Below, piece by piece: positions 35,611 through 47,400 of a DNA stretch of 64,000 nt. The notes under the pieces were generated by a model. That model did not search any database, was not told where the DNA came from, and saw only the letters and a program-made list of their open reading frames with translations. The position numbers were made by a program, and so were the translations under genes. The stretch lies in NCBI GenBank assembly GCA_003508835.1, contig PUFA01000143.1:4489501-4553500 (forward strand), read 5' to 3'. Every line of letters begins with the position of its first letter. Position 1 is the first letter of the stretch. This DNA comes from Eonycteris spelaea. Taxonomy: Eukaryota; Chordata; Mammalia; Chiroptera; Pteropodidae.

Positions 35611-35794
35611 GTGAGTGTGATTCTGGCCACTTAGGATAGCCCTAGTTAGTAACTGTCAGATTTATGCTGGCATTTAACATTGGTGTTTACTTCTGGTAGG
35701 CCCTAAAGATCTGTATTTTTAGAAACCTCTCCAGGTGATTGTAAGGTTTAATCAGACTTAGAACTCATTCACCTAGATCAGCGGTGGGGAAATT

Positions 35795-36108
35795 TATTTT
35801 CTCACAGTTACGGAGTCTAGATGTAGGTCTAGCATGGTCAGTTCCTGATAAAGACTCTTTTCCTGGCTTACAGATGGTCATTTCTCACTGTGTGCTCACA
35901 TGGTAGGTAGAGAAAGTGAGCTCTTTGGTATCTCTTTTATAGGGACACTAATTTTATTGGATCAGGGCTCCACCTTTACAATTTCATTTAAGCTTATTTA
36001 GCTCCTAAAGACCCTATCTCCAAATACAGTCATATTGGGGTTAGGGCTTTAACATATGAATTTAATGGGGGAGGAAAGTAGGATATAAATATTAAGTCCA
36101 TAATAATA
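35795..36108 (-). mobile_element. MLT1 LTR (ERVL-MaLR), antisense
   Basis: Reverse of an MLT1. 'tattttctcacagttacggagtctagatgtag' is followed by 'tctcttttatagggacactaattttattggatcagggctccac', 'ctaaagaccctatctccaaatacagtcatattggggttagggctttaacatatgaattt' and 'aagtccataata'. 3' part of the LTR is cut short at about 35795. Confidence 0.9.
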
Positions 36109-36149
36109 CTCCCATGGGCTAATAAGTAGATGGCTTTTTTGAGGATTTT

Positions 36150-36262
36150 GGGTTTGAAATTAATATGTTTTCACTCCATAAACATTTATTAAACATGTGG
36201 CCACATGCCAGGCAGTATACAGGTACCAGGTAGAAAAGAGAAAAGATGTCCCTTTCTTCCAA
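36150..36262 (-). repeat. L2 LINE 3' end, antisense
   Basis: 'ccataaacatttattaaacatgtggccacatgccaggcagtatacaggtacc' and 'atgtccctttcttccaagag' fit the reverse of the L2 3' end. Confidence 0.7.
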
Positions 36263-36271
36263 GAGTTTTTT

Positions 36272-36362
36272 ACAACAGTGGTTCCCAATCAGATTGACTA
36301 TTAGAATGCATCTCATCTATCCCAATAAAGAAAATACCTACCAGGTAGGACTCCTGGGGGTT
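36272..36362 (+). mobile_element. MER5-like hAT fragment
   Basis: Starts 'aacagtggttcccaatcagattgactattagaatgcatct', the usual MER5-type left end. No matching right end adjoins. Sequence at 37197-37300 ('gcatcttaaaatgcagattccagtcct..') could be its continuation beyond the LTR. Confidence 0.6.
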
Positions 36363-36439
36363 TAATTTGGCTCAAAAAGCAACGAACAAACAAAACACCC
36401 CCCCCACACACACACAAAGAAAACAGGAGGCCTAGCAAC

Positions 36440-37193
36440 CATTGCTGAACAGGTTCCTCTCACACAATCAAGCCTACTTCAGGAAGATGTACCTGAACTG
36501 CCTGCCTGCACAGTGTTTTGGTTTCTGCTCTCTGAGCCAACCCTTATAAAGGAGTTCCTGAGATTGTATTTCAACCAATAGAGAGACTTTCCACATCCAA
36601 TTGGAGCTGTGCAGCTATATCCTCATTAGCATCTTCACAACCAATCAGAGCATTCCCCATTCCAAACATCAGGATGGTGTTTTTTGACCATTCAAACTTT
36701 GGAATTTTGGAGCCCTCTTTTCATGCGGATGGTCCACACAGGGACCAGGATGCAGGGATTCTCTCTATAAGTCAGCTCCCCTCTGGCTCAGAGAATGTAC
36801 GACATTTCCACTGAAGATTGCTTTTCCTTGTTTCCCTGGCTTGGAGCTGTAACACTGAAGCTGAACGGTCTCCCCTGCCAAGTGGAGTGGAGCATAGTGG
36901 AGCCATCTCACCAGACCACAAGATAACTGAGCTATCTTGGGTGGACTGGAAGGAACCAGAGTCTTCCACTCTAGTGGAAAAGAGCAGACCTGGATAGAGC
37001 AGAGCAGAGGTGTCTCGCCTGAGAGGTTGCAGTCTCACTACTGGGTCTATTCATAGCTAGCACTTCTGCAGCCAAGCTATACCACAATTGAACTGTTTGT
37101 ACAGAATAAAGTCTCCTCCTTCACCACACCCCAAACTGAGGGTTTCCTGTTGGTATTGAATTGGTGCCAAAAGACTATCGGTTTGACAATTAT
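36440..37193 (+). mobile_element. Solo LTR of an endogenous retrovirus, sense
   Basis: About 0.75 kb with LTR-like organisation. CCAAT-type boxes lie at 36574-36580 and 36640-36648, TATA-like motifs at 36545-36550 and 36765-36770, and an AATAAA at 37105-37110 followed by a TC/CA-rich U5-like end finishing 'ttggtgccaaaagactatcggtttgaca'. No gag, pol or env homology adjoins, so it is a solo LTR. Class I (gammaretrovirus-like) is my inference from layout. Exact ends and target duplication not found. An 88-codon antisense open frame inside is chance. Confidence 0.65.
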
Positions 37194-37399
37194 AGCATCT
37201 TAAAATGCAGATTCCAGTCCTCAACTACACACCCAGTCCTACTCTCTACAGAGGTGCTGGTAATCTGTGATTTTTATAAAAAATATTCATTCGTGATTTT
37301 GAAAAAAACTAGTCTGGGACTATGGATGTAGAAGGTGTTTTTCTGAGCTGGCTTAGGGGCTCCATTCAATGTCCTTCTATGAATCATGTAGTATAACTA

Positions 37400-37612
37400 T
37401 AATAACATGGAATGTATAGTGGAAAGAGCCCTCAAGTTGGAATCAGAAAGCCCGTATTTGAGACTTGGTTTGATTACTTATTAGCTATTAGCTATGTAAC
37501 TCTTGGCAGGTGTATTTTAATTTACCTGAACTTACCTTTCCTCATATGTTATGTGGGGATAAATACTTACTAGGAGTGTCATCAATAAATAGAATAATAT
37601 ATAAAGTTTTTA
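37400..37612 (+). repeat. MIR SINE, sense
   Basis: 'tagtggaaagagccctcaagttggaatcagaaagcccgtatttgagacttgg' is the tRNA-derived 5' part. It is followed by 'tagctatgtaactcttggcagg', 'ttcctcatatgttatgtggggataaatacttac' and a decayed 3' end. Nearly complete. Confidence 0.88.
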
Positions 37613-39234
37613 AAATGGCAACTGTCACGCATATATTTATTGTTATGAATAAAATCTGGCCTTATTACCAAAGAACCATCGTCATGGTCTCTAGGTCAGA
37701 TATGGACAACAATCTTTGGTTCACACCAAAGTTTGGCGGTGTTTTATGAGAGTGACAGGTTGTCGAAAGAAACTTTTTTGACTTGCTTTCCCACTTTTGT
37801 TATAGAGTAATTACAACTGGGAAGGGCTACTAGCATATGTAATTCAGTGATACTTAGTATAGTTTTACCAATCCTTAGCAGCACAACCGAAACACTTTCT
37901 TATTCAGATTTTTACATTTCCTATTAAATTTTACATAGATAAGAACCCAAAATGAAAAGCATAGAAAAGCCAGATGGACTATTTGATATCTTTGTAGCTC
38001 TGAAATGCCTTTGTTTCTCAAAATGAAGATTTTTCTAAACCATTGATTAATAAACATAGGAACTTTGAGTATTTTGAGCATTTTGAAATAAATCAGCTCC
38101 ATTAATTTAGTTGCCCTTCAACAAACAGATTTGCTAACTCGGTTGCCCACATAAACTTATTCTACAAGAGCTAACATCTTGTTTCTCCTCCTGAATGCCA
38201 GAAATTCTATTAATAAAATAAAATCAAGTTTTATGTTTTGAGTTAACATATCACTATAGATAATGATGAATTCCAGTTTTCAGTAGTTTTAAAACAAAGT
38301 TCGCTGAATCAGTACACACATAACTGTGTCTAGACAGTGAGCAGGTGACTTTAGGAGTATTTGGTCTCTAGGGGATGAGAGGCAGATTACCACCCTTACA
38401 TCACATTTGAATGGTTGTAAAATTGTTGAAAACCTCTGTGCTCACATGGGAAGTGCAAGGGGAATGCTTCACCACTCTAGGCCTCTTTGGGGTTCTGAGA
38501 AACAACATGGTACAGTTAAAACAAATATTCAAGCAGTTACAGAAATTTTTAAAAGTTTCATATTGTACTGATTTAAAAAACAAAGCAGACTCCTATTGTC
38601 TGTCCAGGAAGTTTGTAGACTTTCCTGTCCAGGATTTAGAGGCAAGGAGGCACCTTGTGGTGCCTGCCTTGTCTCCGCATGTCCAGGCTTCCCTTAAACT
38701 GCAGGTCTTTCTCCCCTCAAAGGACCTGTGAGGGAACCCTGTGTGGGTCAGTGACCCAGCATCTTTGCCTAGTTTGGTCAAAATCATCGCACTGGCTGAA
38801 GTTCCCAGGCTGCTGTCTGTGTGGTGCCTCTGGTAGAGGAACGGTGCTGGTGGCCTAACCCTGGCCTTTCATTTGCCTCTGACCCCATGATCCCAGAAGA
38901 AAGGTCCTGAAATTGGTTGGAAGTTGTCTGAAATACTCTTTGTGGGTTTTCTTTCTATTTGTTTTTTATTGGGGTAAACAGCCTGCGAGGTGTAACGCTC
39001 CCCATGTGTCCATGTCCTGTTCCTCCTCGCGCTCTCGCTGTGTCTTAGTCAGGGTTCTCTTAGCCGAGACACTTGGTTCCAGGAACACACCACCAGTAGC
39101 CTCCTGTGTCACTGAGAGTTACCTCTTCTCACTCCACCAATACCCCGCTGCAGAAGCAGGTTGGAAGGCGGTCAGGAACTGTAACCAGCCTGTTAGAGCG
39201 CAAACAGGCAGGGCAGGAAGAGCCATTGGTAGAG
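37613..39234. other. Unclassified sequence leading to the CpG island
   Basis: No repeat recognised. CpG content rises after about 39030. A 106-codon frame at 38411-38731 has no recognisable similarity or splice context. If the CpG island is a promoter firing to the left, this would be its first intron or exon. Confidence 0.4.
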
Positions 39235-39790
39235 GGCCTCGCTGTGGGCGGACCCCACCCCCTTTTCCTCCGCCCCCCGCCCGCCCGGTTCCTGCGAGGG
39301 GCAGGGCCAAACGCGTCTAACTTTGGGGGAGGGGGCAGTGATGGATGGCATTCTTGTCTGCACCCACAGCCCGGCCACTGCGGCATCGGGAATCGGCCTG
39401 TGCTGCGGCATCTCGCCGCGGCAACCGCAGCGGGGCGAGCCGGCTTACTGTCCGTGTCTTCGAACAAGCCGGCGCCGCACTGAATCTCCCTACTAGTTTA
39501 ACAAACTGGTCTCCTTCCCAGTCTTCTCCCGACTACGGCGCCCCCCTTTTCCCATGCTCCGCCCTTCCCACGCTCTTACAATAGATTGCAAAGAGTTTAT
39601 CTAAAAAGTCCGCGCTAAGGCTTCCAAAAGAAGTTTCCCTCCAGAGAGGGAGCGACTCCCTGGTTGGCACCCTGCGATCTGAGGCCTAGGAATCTGCGCG
39701 AGGGAGGGTCTGGGGAGGAGTGGGGCGCAGATGCTGCACAGCCTCCTCCGAGAACTGCTTCCGGTCTCGCCATTCCACCAGCCTTTCGTC
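39235..39790. promoter_or_regulatory. CpG island, candidate promoter
   Basis: The only dense CpG cluster in the window. By eye there are eight or nine CpGs per 60 bases at 39361-39480, with lower density either side from about 39030 to 39790. GC boxes are visible: gggcgg at about 39246-39251, a CCGCCC/CCCGCCCGCCC cluster at 39270-39288, and CCGCCC near 39560. No TATA box is obvious, as usual for CpG-island promoters. Several overlapping open frames occur on both strands because GC-rich sequence has few stops; none resembles a known N terminus. Direction and target gene unknown. A first exon of a coding gene or lncRNA, or an orphan island, are all possible. Confidence 0.65.
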
Positions 39791-40109
39791 CCCTTCACGT
39801 GTGTGTTTCCATTTTCTTAGTGTTTAAACCTGATTCCCCCCACTCCATGTCCTCCACCATTCCCATAAAAGACCGAATATAGATTTCCATCTATGGCCTG
39901 AAAGGGGGCAGGAGCACTCAGCGTTGGGGAACACCAGGGAATGCAAAGTGCATAACTGTCACCTGGGCGGTCTCCAGAGGAAAAAATAAATAATGTTTTA
40001 AGTTATAATTAAGAATCTAACTAAAAGTGCCATCATTTTACCCTCTTAATAAGTGTTAACCAGTGACATATGAAATCCGTGAACTAAATGGTTTCTCAGG
40101 TACAATACT
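39791..40109. other. Unclassified sequence right of the CpG island
   Basis: No repeat, exon or RNA gene recognised. Confidence 0.4.
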
Positions 40110-40250
40110 GTGGGATCCTGAGCCGGTTCAATCAAGTTCTCTGTGCCTCAGTATCTGGATCTTTAGGAATGACATAACCCTATTTACTACACATGCTGTT
40201 GTGCATAATTAGCTACTGCACCATATCATCTCAGTATGGTTCTAGAGAGG
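40110..40250 (+). repeat. MIR SINE, sense, diverged
   Basis: 'gtgggatcctgagccggttcaatcaagttctctgtgcctcagtatctgg' resembles the MIR core. It is followed by a degraded 'aatgacataaccctatttactacac' block. Confidence 0.6.
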
Positions 40251-41272
40251 GTAACAAAAATATTTGCAAACATTGTTCACTTTCCCTCTTTAGAAATGGG
40301 TGTCTGAGGGCTTGAGGAAGAAGGAAAGTAGAGAGGCATCAGGCCGGTGTTTTCCAGGGGCTGCTCTCACCCCCATTATACACAACCTGCCTGAAGTCTC
40401 CAAGGAGACTGCCCACGTTGCTCCGTCATATAGTTTAAAACTTTTAGAGCAGTTGCATTTTTATTGATTTTTAAAAATGTAAACAATAGCAGAAGAGATA
40501 AAGCACTCTGGTGGAATATGGGTCACTTGGGGAGGTGAGAGTGATTAGAAACTTCCCATCATATCCTATCTTGGAGAATTCCTGTTCTTCCCATTCTAGA
40601 GAGGCCCCATGAAGGAGGAGTTCTCTCTTCTTCCACTTGCCCATAAAACTCACTTCCCCAAAGATTTGCAACAGATGGATTGTGACTATAGGGTTATTAA
40701 CCGATCTCCTGTTGTGCTTACTCCTTGAGATGTACATGGGTTTATTTCTACCACATGCTGCTGAGGTAAATAACTGCTTTGGTGGAATTGTTCCTGCATC
40801 AAGGAGGAGGGGCTGTGGCCAGGGTAGTGTGCTTTTTCTTGAAGTTGTCTATGAGATCTGATACCTTGGATGTTGATACTTTCAAAGATACTCCAGATAT
40901 TAATGGGGTCCATGTCAAAGTCTGTTTAAAACACAAGGATTTTTTGTTATTTTCACTTGAATACACTCTTCATAGTTTCAGTTGATGAGACAAATTCTAA
41001 ATTGCTTAGTGCAAATCCTAATATAAATGTTCTATAATGGGACAAAAAAATAAAAGGGAATGAAAATTTTAATTTGTGTACATGTATGTGCTTGTAATAT
41101 AAATTCTAATTTTTAAGTTAATAAGTTTTTGTAGTGTATTAGACATTATACAAAACATATTATATAGAAACACTTGACAAGAAAAACATGGAATTGAAGA
41201 GGAATTTCATTCAAAAAGCTAATTAGCTCTCTGTTTCTGCTTTTGTAAATATGCTTGCTGCATGGACTCTAA
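40251..41272. other. Unclassified sequence
   Basis: No repeat family recognised. Antisense open frames of 88 and 75 codons (40471-40737, 40686-40913) overlap and have no similarity I recognise. An old retroposed gene fragment cannot be excluded by eye. Confidence 0.4.
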
Positions 41273-41273
41273 A

Positions 41274-41645
41274 TGACTAAAGACTTACCCTCCCTTTTTG
41301 TTTATCTAAGCTACAAATGTAACTGTTTTGTACCCCTAGCAAGTCCCACTCTTTGTAACACTTTGAACTGTTAGTAACCCATAGTGACCCCCATCTGTGT
41401 AACACAGTGTAACTACCTGCAACCATAGCAACTCCTGCCCTTTTGTAGCAGCTTGAGTTCAAATTACCTCCATTAGGTGGAGCCAAAAAGGGTCTACATA
41501 CGGAATGTTGCAACTGAGCTCTAGGCCCAGATCTTCAGAGCACTAGCTTCTCTGGACCCCGAATGTAATAAACTTGAGTTCCCCAACTCTCCAGGTGCTG
41601 CTTTGGTTTCTTGCTGGTCTGATTTTGGATCTTTTCCGCAACAGA
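41274..41645 (+). mobile_element. Solo LTR of an endogenous retrovirus, sense
   Basis: Compact LTR-like unit with repeated 'tgtaac' motifs. An AATAAA at 41567-41572 is preceded by 'ctctggaccccgaatgt' and followed by a T/G-rich U5-like end 'gtttcttgctggtctgattttgg..gcaaca'. No coding region adjoins. Class I is an inference; ends are approximate and no target duplication is evident. Confidence 0.6.
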
Positions 41646-42779
41646 ATGACTTATTTTTTTTACTTTGGGGATTTAAAAAAAAAAAAAAAAAGGTTTATTT
41701 TCACCTACTTTGATTCATCTAAAAGACTGTACCAAGTGCAAAAAATACTGAAAAGAGTGCAAAAAGAATCTGAAGCCAACCCCATATGAAATTGCTAGAT
41801 TAACTCAGTCTTCAGATTACATATGCTAAGTAGCCCCCCTGAGATGGACATCAAAAGATAATTTTTTTCCAAATCCCTCTTCCTTTTCTCTTCCTTCTCC
41901 TTTGTTTTAAACACCATTTGAAACAATCAGCAACTTTTCTCTGGCAATGAGTAACTGGCAGGAAAGCAGAATGGACCAATTCAGAACTGTGTCCCTTCTT
42001 TCATTTTTTCTAAAGAAGTGAGCCATTGAAAATGTTGTGGTCATCAAGAACTGCTTGTTTGCAAAACTCCTCAATGACTTCTTTCCACAGTGGCCCAGGG
42101 CCAACCATTCCCAGCTTCTTCAAAATTCCCGGGCTATGAAGTTAATCTCTCTCATGGCCTTCCACTTGCTGTGAACATTAGATAGACTGAAGTTGTTATC
42201 AATACAGTACCTTTACTGAAATGTTGAATGGCAAGAAAAGAAGATTCAGAACTAGTGGGAATAAGCAATGCAAATATTTTCAAAGGAAAGGCTGTTTTCA
42301 ACAGCAGTTGATAACCCTTGCCTTGATGAGAAATGAAGGCACAGTATGCTGTTTGTGAAGGGGAAACACTGTAGCTTTATGCAGAATTTTGGAGGTTAAA
42401 GGTCTGAGATTTATGAAAACAACGACGGATTTCAAAAACGAAGAAAAAACCTCCCTGTGCCTGGCTGCAGGTGCAGGAGCAGTGGGGGTTTCTCCCAGTA
42501 GGGCTAGGAGCCTACTCTTGGAAGTCAGTGTTAAATAATGTTCCTTTCTGCAAGACCTCACCCGACCCGGTGTGCATTGGGATCAAGACACAGTGAGGAG
42601 ATCAGAGCTCCACTTGGAAAGGGCAGGCTTGCCATTCAGAAACAGTTGGAATATGGAACATTTGAAAGGTCCTAGGACTCTGGAGGACAAGCCTTGGAGT
42701 GTTATAGATTACAGCAATCTCTGGAATTCACTTTCTGGTCTCTGTGTCTCAGTTGGGCTTAACATTAAAGAAAGGAAGC
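41646..42779. other. Unclassified sequence with an A run
   Basis: An A run of about 17 at 41676-41692; otherwise nothing recognised. Confidence 0.4.
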
Positions 42780-43008
42780 TTGGTATAGTCCATTCTAATA
42801 ATGACTCTACCAGAGTTACTTGGGCAAGTTATTAAATATCTCTGAGCTAGGTTTTGAGTCAAACTGCTCAATAGTTCAACACTAGCACCAGGTGTACAAT
42901 CTTGAGTAAAGTATTTAACCTTTCTATCATTTAGTTTCTTGCCTATAAAATGTCCACAGTAAAAATGTCTACCTCATTGTTTACCATTAGGATTAAATGA
43001 GAAAATGC
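42780..43008 (+). repeat. Two MIR SINE pieces in tandem, sense
   Basis: First piece: 'ctaataatgactctaccagagttacttgggcaagttattaaatatctctgagc'. Second piece: 'aatcttgagtaaagtatttaacctttctatcatttagtttcttgcctataaaatg', then 'acctcattgtttaccattaggattaaatgagaaaatgcatg'. Both hold the MIR core order. Confidence 0.8.
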
Positions 43009-44204
43009 ATGTGTTTCAGCTAGAATTCTGGCTTGCAAACAACATAGATGACCTATGGCTGATTTAAGCAGGGAAAGAACTTTTGAGAAGGCTATAATGG
43101 CACAGCTGGAGAAGTAGATTTAGAGAATGAGCAAGAACAAAGGAAAGCTGGACTGTGATGACCTTGAGCCTTGACTGAAAGTCTTGTGCTGTTGCAGGAC
43201 TCAGAGCCACTGCTGTCATGGGAAGACCTGCTGACTGTTACTGAGAAGAAATTGTTTTCTCTGGATTCAGTGGCCTATCTGAAGGGTAGGACACAAGGCA
43301 TCAGGGTGTGTATGGAGAGAAAGCGGGACTCATTCCTCCAGATAGAATTAAGATTCAGATATTGAGTTACTAATCAATGGAAAATATCCTCTAAAACTTG
43401 AGACTTATAGAATAAAACCTTGCAAGGAACAAGCACTCACTAGGAGCTAGTTGTTACAACGATTCTTTCTACATTCTGTGAAATGATTATGACAATATCT
43501 GCCTGAAAAGGCATAAGTATAATCACTATGAAAGAGAAAATAGGCTAAATTTTCTCTCTTTGGTTTTCTTTCTACTTCCATATTGATACTCCTGTACCAT
43601 CACCATTTTATTGGAGAGAAAATATTTCCTGAAAGCTGAGTTTTCTATGAAAATCAAATTCTTATGAAAATGTACACATGACATTAAAAGTATCACATAT
43701 TCACTTTTAATTTAGTTCTAAATATTGGGAAAATACTTTTAACTCAGGGGGGAGTATACTATTCTTGGGGAAAATGTAAATGATGTCACTCTGCAGAATT
43801 TTTCAAAATGTTGGATTTGTGTTTATAAGCAATTTTCTTAGGTTTTAGATGAGAATGAATTAACAACTAAAGATTATAGGTATTTTATATCTTTCTTCAG
43901 CATCTTATTAAAAATGTAACCTGTTTCGGTCAGGGATCAAGATCTGGAGCAGGAAAAATGCTGTGTTATTCCTCTTTTTCTCTCTTAGGTGATACGTGTT
44001 TTCACATAAGAAACCACACAGTTTTCAAGTGTCACTACTGCATGTTTCCATAGCAATGTGGATATTCTATTCCTCTTACAGTTATTTCATACTTGATCAC
44101 ACACAGTGTTTAATCTCTGTGTTGTCCCTTATTTGATCACCAGGGCAGGAACTGGTATTATTTTGTTTGCTACATATTCTCAGGTCCCAGCTGGGTTAGC
44201 ACTT
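43009..44204. other. Unclassified sequence
   Basis: No family assigned. Bases 43020-43100 have the feel of an old DNA-transposon or LTR fragment, but I cannot name it. 44100-44165 may be an L2 scrap. Confidence 0.4.
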
Positions 44205-44412
44205 GGACTTTGAGCTAAATGACTTTGCTGAAGCATCAAATTGGCTATTTCCTTGTTATGTGACCTGTGCAAGTGACTTTCATGCTCTATCTCAGTTTCC
44301 TCATCTGCAATGCTGGGATAATAATATCATCTACCTAATAATATATGTAAAGGTACCTTAGGAGGTAATACCTGCAAAGTGCATAGGATTACTGCAAGGT
44401 TTGCAATAAATG
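44205..44412 (+). repeat. MIR SINE, sense
   Basis: 'ccttgttatgtgacctgtgcaagtgactttcatgctctatctcagtttcctcatctgcaatgctgggataataatatcatctacc' is a clear MIR core and downstream block. A degraded 3' end follows. Confidence 0.9.
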
Positions 44413-47400
44413 CCAACAATGAGCTAGAAAGTGACAGTGCTCTTAAGAAGAGCTTGTTGACTAAGTTGCAGGTAATCTGTTGTATAATGAATGGATCTGT
44501 TCACCCACAGTTGGAGAATGTTAAAGCCATTCAAGATCAATTGAAATAGCAAGATCATTTGCAAATGGCCTATTAGAGACACAAGTGCAAAATGTTCAGT
44601 ATTCAGGATGTGTCTGGAAACAAAACAATGGAAACAGGAGAAAGGACTGGAGACTGGTTTCGATGAGTTAGAAAAGCTGACTTTGAAAGCATTTTCCACT
44701 TGGGACAGAAGTTGTTTATAGTGCTCATCTGTAAGCAAGCCAGCAATTCTAGTGGTTTGAATGCCCCTATACACTTTAGCTTTATTTGGGAAGTGGATTT
44801 CTGGCACATTGGCAGTAACACAGAGACAACCCTGGCAGTTGTCACAGAGTGTGATGGCTGTTGGGTGGTGGGCATCGCTTTCCAAAATGGAGCTGGTTAA
44901 GATAAATTTACCATTAGGGAATGGACACTTTAATTGTTGTGCACGCTGTGTCCCTTTTGTAACAGTGCATAACAGTGCTATAACTACTTAAGATTTATAA
45001 TTAATTTGTTTGACTCAGAAGCTATAAGATAAAATGTGGCTGTCTGCTGGTTAATCCAAGTCCATATGTTCAGATTGAATTCCTCGGCTGCAGGGCTTTC
45101 CTCAGGATTTCTTTCAAATATGTATGCATTTTTTAATTGCAATCAAAGCTGTTGAGAGAGTTAGACAGATGCATAAAACCTCAATTATACAAGTTTATGG
45201 GTAACCAACAGCTTATAAAATTGCAAAGTATTGTAGGTGGAAATTGGTGGACTAGGTTGGATATTTGCTATTCCATGAATTCAGTGGGCAGTCCACCTGT
45301 GCTTATATGCACAGAGAATCCACATTCATCCATTTTCATAGATAATCCATGAGTTTGTTTGTCTGGGAGTCTGGGTCTCCCATCTTCCTGCCACTTGTTC
45401 CTATAATTCTGAGCAACATTGGCCAGGTGAAATGAAATCTTCTGCAGCTGCCTTACTTGCAACATTTTCTTCTATTTTCTTTGCATTGTGAATACAAAAA
45501 GAAGAGATGGACTTTGGGCCTCTGCCCATGCTAGAAGGAAAAAAGTTCACTGTCCTGTGTTTATAGGTAGTCTAATGGTTAGAATGTGCTATAGTATTTT
45601 GGGAGAGCAGAGAAGATAGTAATAAGTTGGCACCATTAAAGAAGGTACCTTCATGGAACATACATCCAGTAAAACCACAATGTTGACCACAATGGGCTAG
45701 ACCACAGACCACAGACCAAAAATAGATAGTCAACAGCTTCCTGAATACAATGGCTTTGCTTGCTGGGCCATGGAGGGGGCAGCTGTGAACAAAGTGCAGG
45801 ATTCACCTGGGCTTTTGCTTGTGCAGGACGCTGAGGATTGAAATCTGATAACACCAGATTTTAGATTCTCTCATGGAAGCAACTGCTCATAGACTACTTG
45901 AAAGAAGATGAGAGGGCCTCTTATCTTGCCACACTGTACAGCTTCTAACTTAGGAAATAAGTAGGCAGCCAGAGGAGATATGAAGAAATCTCAAATTATT
46001 TTTATTGTCATGAGAACATGTCTTACCTACATGCCATTTTATAATAAATCAGCGTATAGAATACAGATGAACTCCCTATTCACAAAAGTATTATCATTGT
46101 CCTCTCACACTCTTAAGAAGAGTCTTACTCATACTTATGGCATAATGAAAGCATTCCTTATGATTATAGCTGAGACAATAATTTAGTGTCTCTGCGCAAT
46201 TAGATTTGCTTGAAACAGGGATTCATTTCTCAGTAGGATTGCTCAATGAATTACTTTATTGTCTCTTTTTTTCCCTTAGTTGAAGTCTTTTAAGCAAGCG
46301 CAGGGAAATGCTGCTCCTAGGCAAACTACAGCCCTGGGGACCAGAAGTGGCTTATGGTGTGGCTGGACATGCTTACCAGGTTTATTTCCTTTCCTATTGT
46401 TTGATAGCAAAGAAGAGTTATGGATAACCATCTAAAATTGGTTGCTTTCAAATAAAGAGGACACCAAAATATGTTGGTTGTGGAAATTCATTCTATAATA
46501 GAAAATATTTTCTTCTGCATTGAAATACTGACCATTTCATCAGTTTTCCAAGCTCCATGGGACATTTTGCCCCTTTTTAAGAATTTTGCTCCCAGCATTT
46601 TTTTAAATAAGACAGGGATCATTGTTAAGAATATAACTGTCGTTTACAAAACCTGCTCACCCTTGCCTCCTCATCATGCATACATGTACAAATACATTTC
46701 CCTGTATGTACAGGTCTATTTCTAAATTGCTTCAACTGGTAAAAAGTGGCACAATTTCCTGGTATGACATGCTCTTTAGTTTGTCCTTCTAGCTGATACC
46801 TGTTTTGAGTTGCTTCAAGTGGATTTAGTATAAAGCCCTCATATGATCAACCAGATGAAGCATTCCAGTGGAATTGCTTTAAAAACTCAGTGGTTGCACA
46901 AACTATATAGTAGGAATCTGAGAATTACATAGTCAGAAGAAGCACCACGTGGCTTTCCAACCACACTAGAAGAACAGGTGTATGTAAAATTGATTCTTAC
47001 TCCCAAGAGACAGCACTTTGGGGAGATGCAAGTTGCAACATGCAGTGAGATTTTCAGGAGTGAGGTATAACATTCCAAACGTTTGGGTTCAGTTCAGATA
47101 AGCACCCACATGTTTGAGTTTTCAGTAGAACCTGGCTGCAATGTCTCAAACAGCCTACAAGTTGGGCTGGAATCTTTCAGGAACTCCATTCTTCTTGAGG
47201 TTTTTCGATATTTCCTGTAATAGTTAGCCAGAATAGCCTTTGCATGTCTGAGCAAAGATGAAAAGTAATGAAAAAGGCTTCTCACTTTCTATTGTTTTCT
47301 GTTAAAGATTGTGCTTATTTGATGTTGGTGAGGGCTTTACACAAAAATGAAGTAATAGAAAAGTTGACATTTAGGCTTCTGTTTGGTTGAGGGTGTCTAC

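Noticed and set aside
38913..39584. Overlapping open frames of 60-135 codons on both strands in the CpG island
   Set aside because: GC-rich sequence has few stop codons. The frames overlap each other on both strands and show no known N terminus or donor site I could defend.
40471..40913. Overlapping antisense frames of 88 and 75 codons
   Set aside because: Looked like a possible retroposed fragment, but no motif, poly(A) tail or target duplication supports it.
36440..41645. A complete provirus between the two LTRs at 36.4-37.2 and 41.3-41.65 kb
   Set aside because: The two LTRs differ in length and sequence, and the 4 kb between them holds a MIR and a CpG island but no gag, pol or env homology.
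44424..44885. 153-codon minus-strand open frame
   Set aside because: No recognisable family, domain, signal peptide or splice context. An open run of this size is expected a few times by chance in 64 kb on six frames. Kept only as something to test for conservation.
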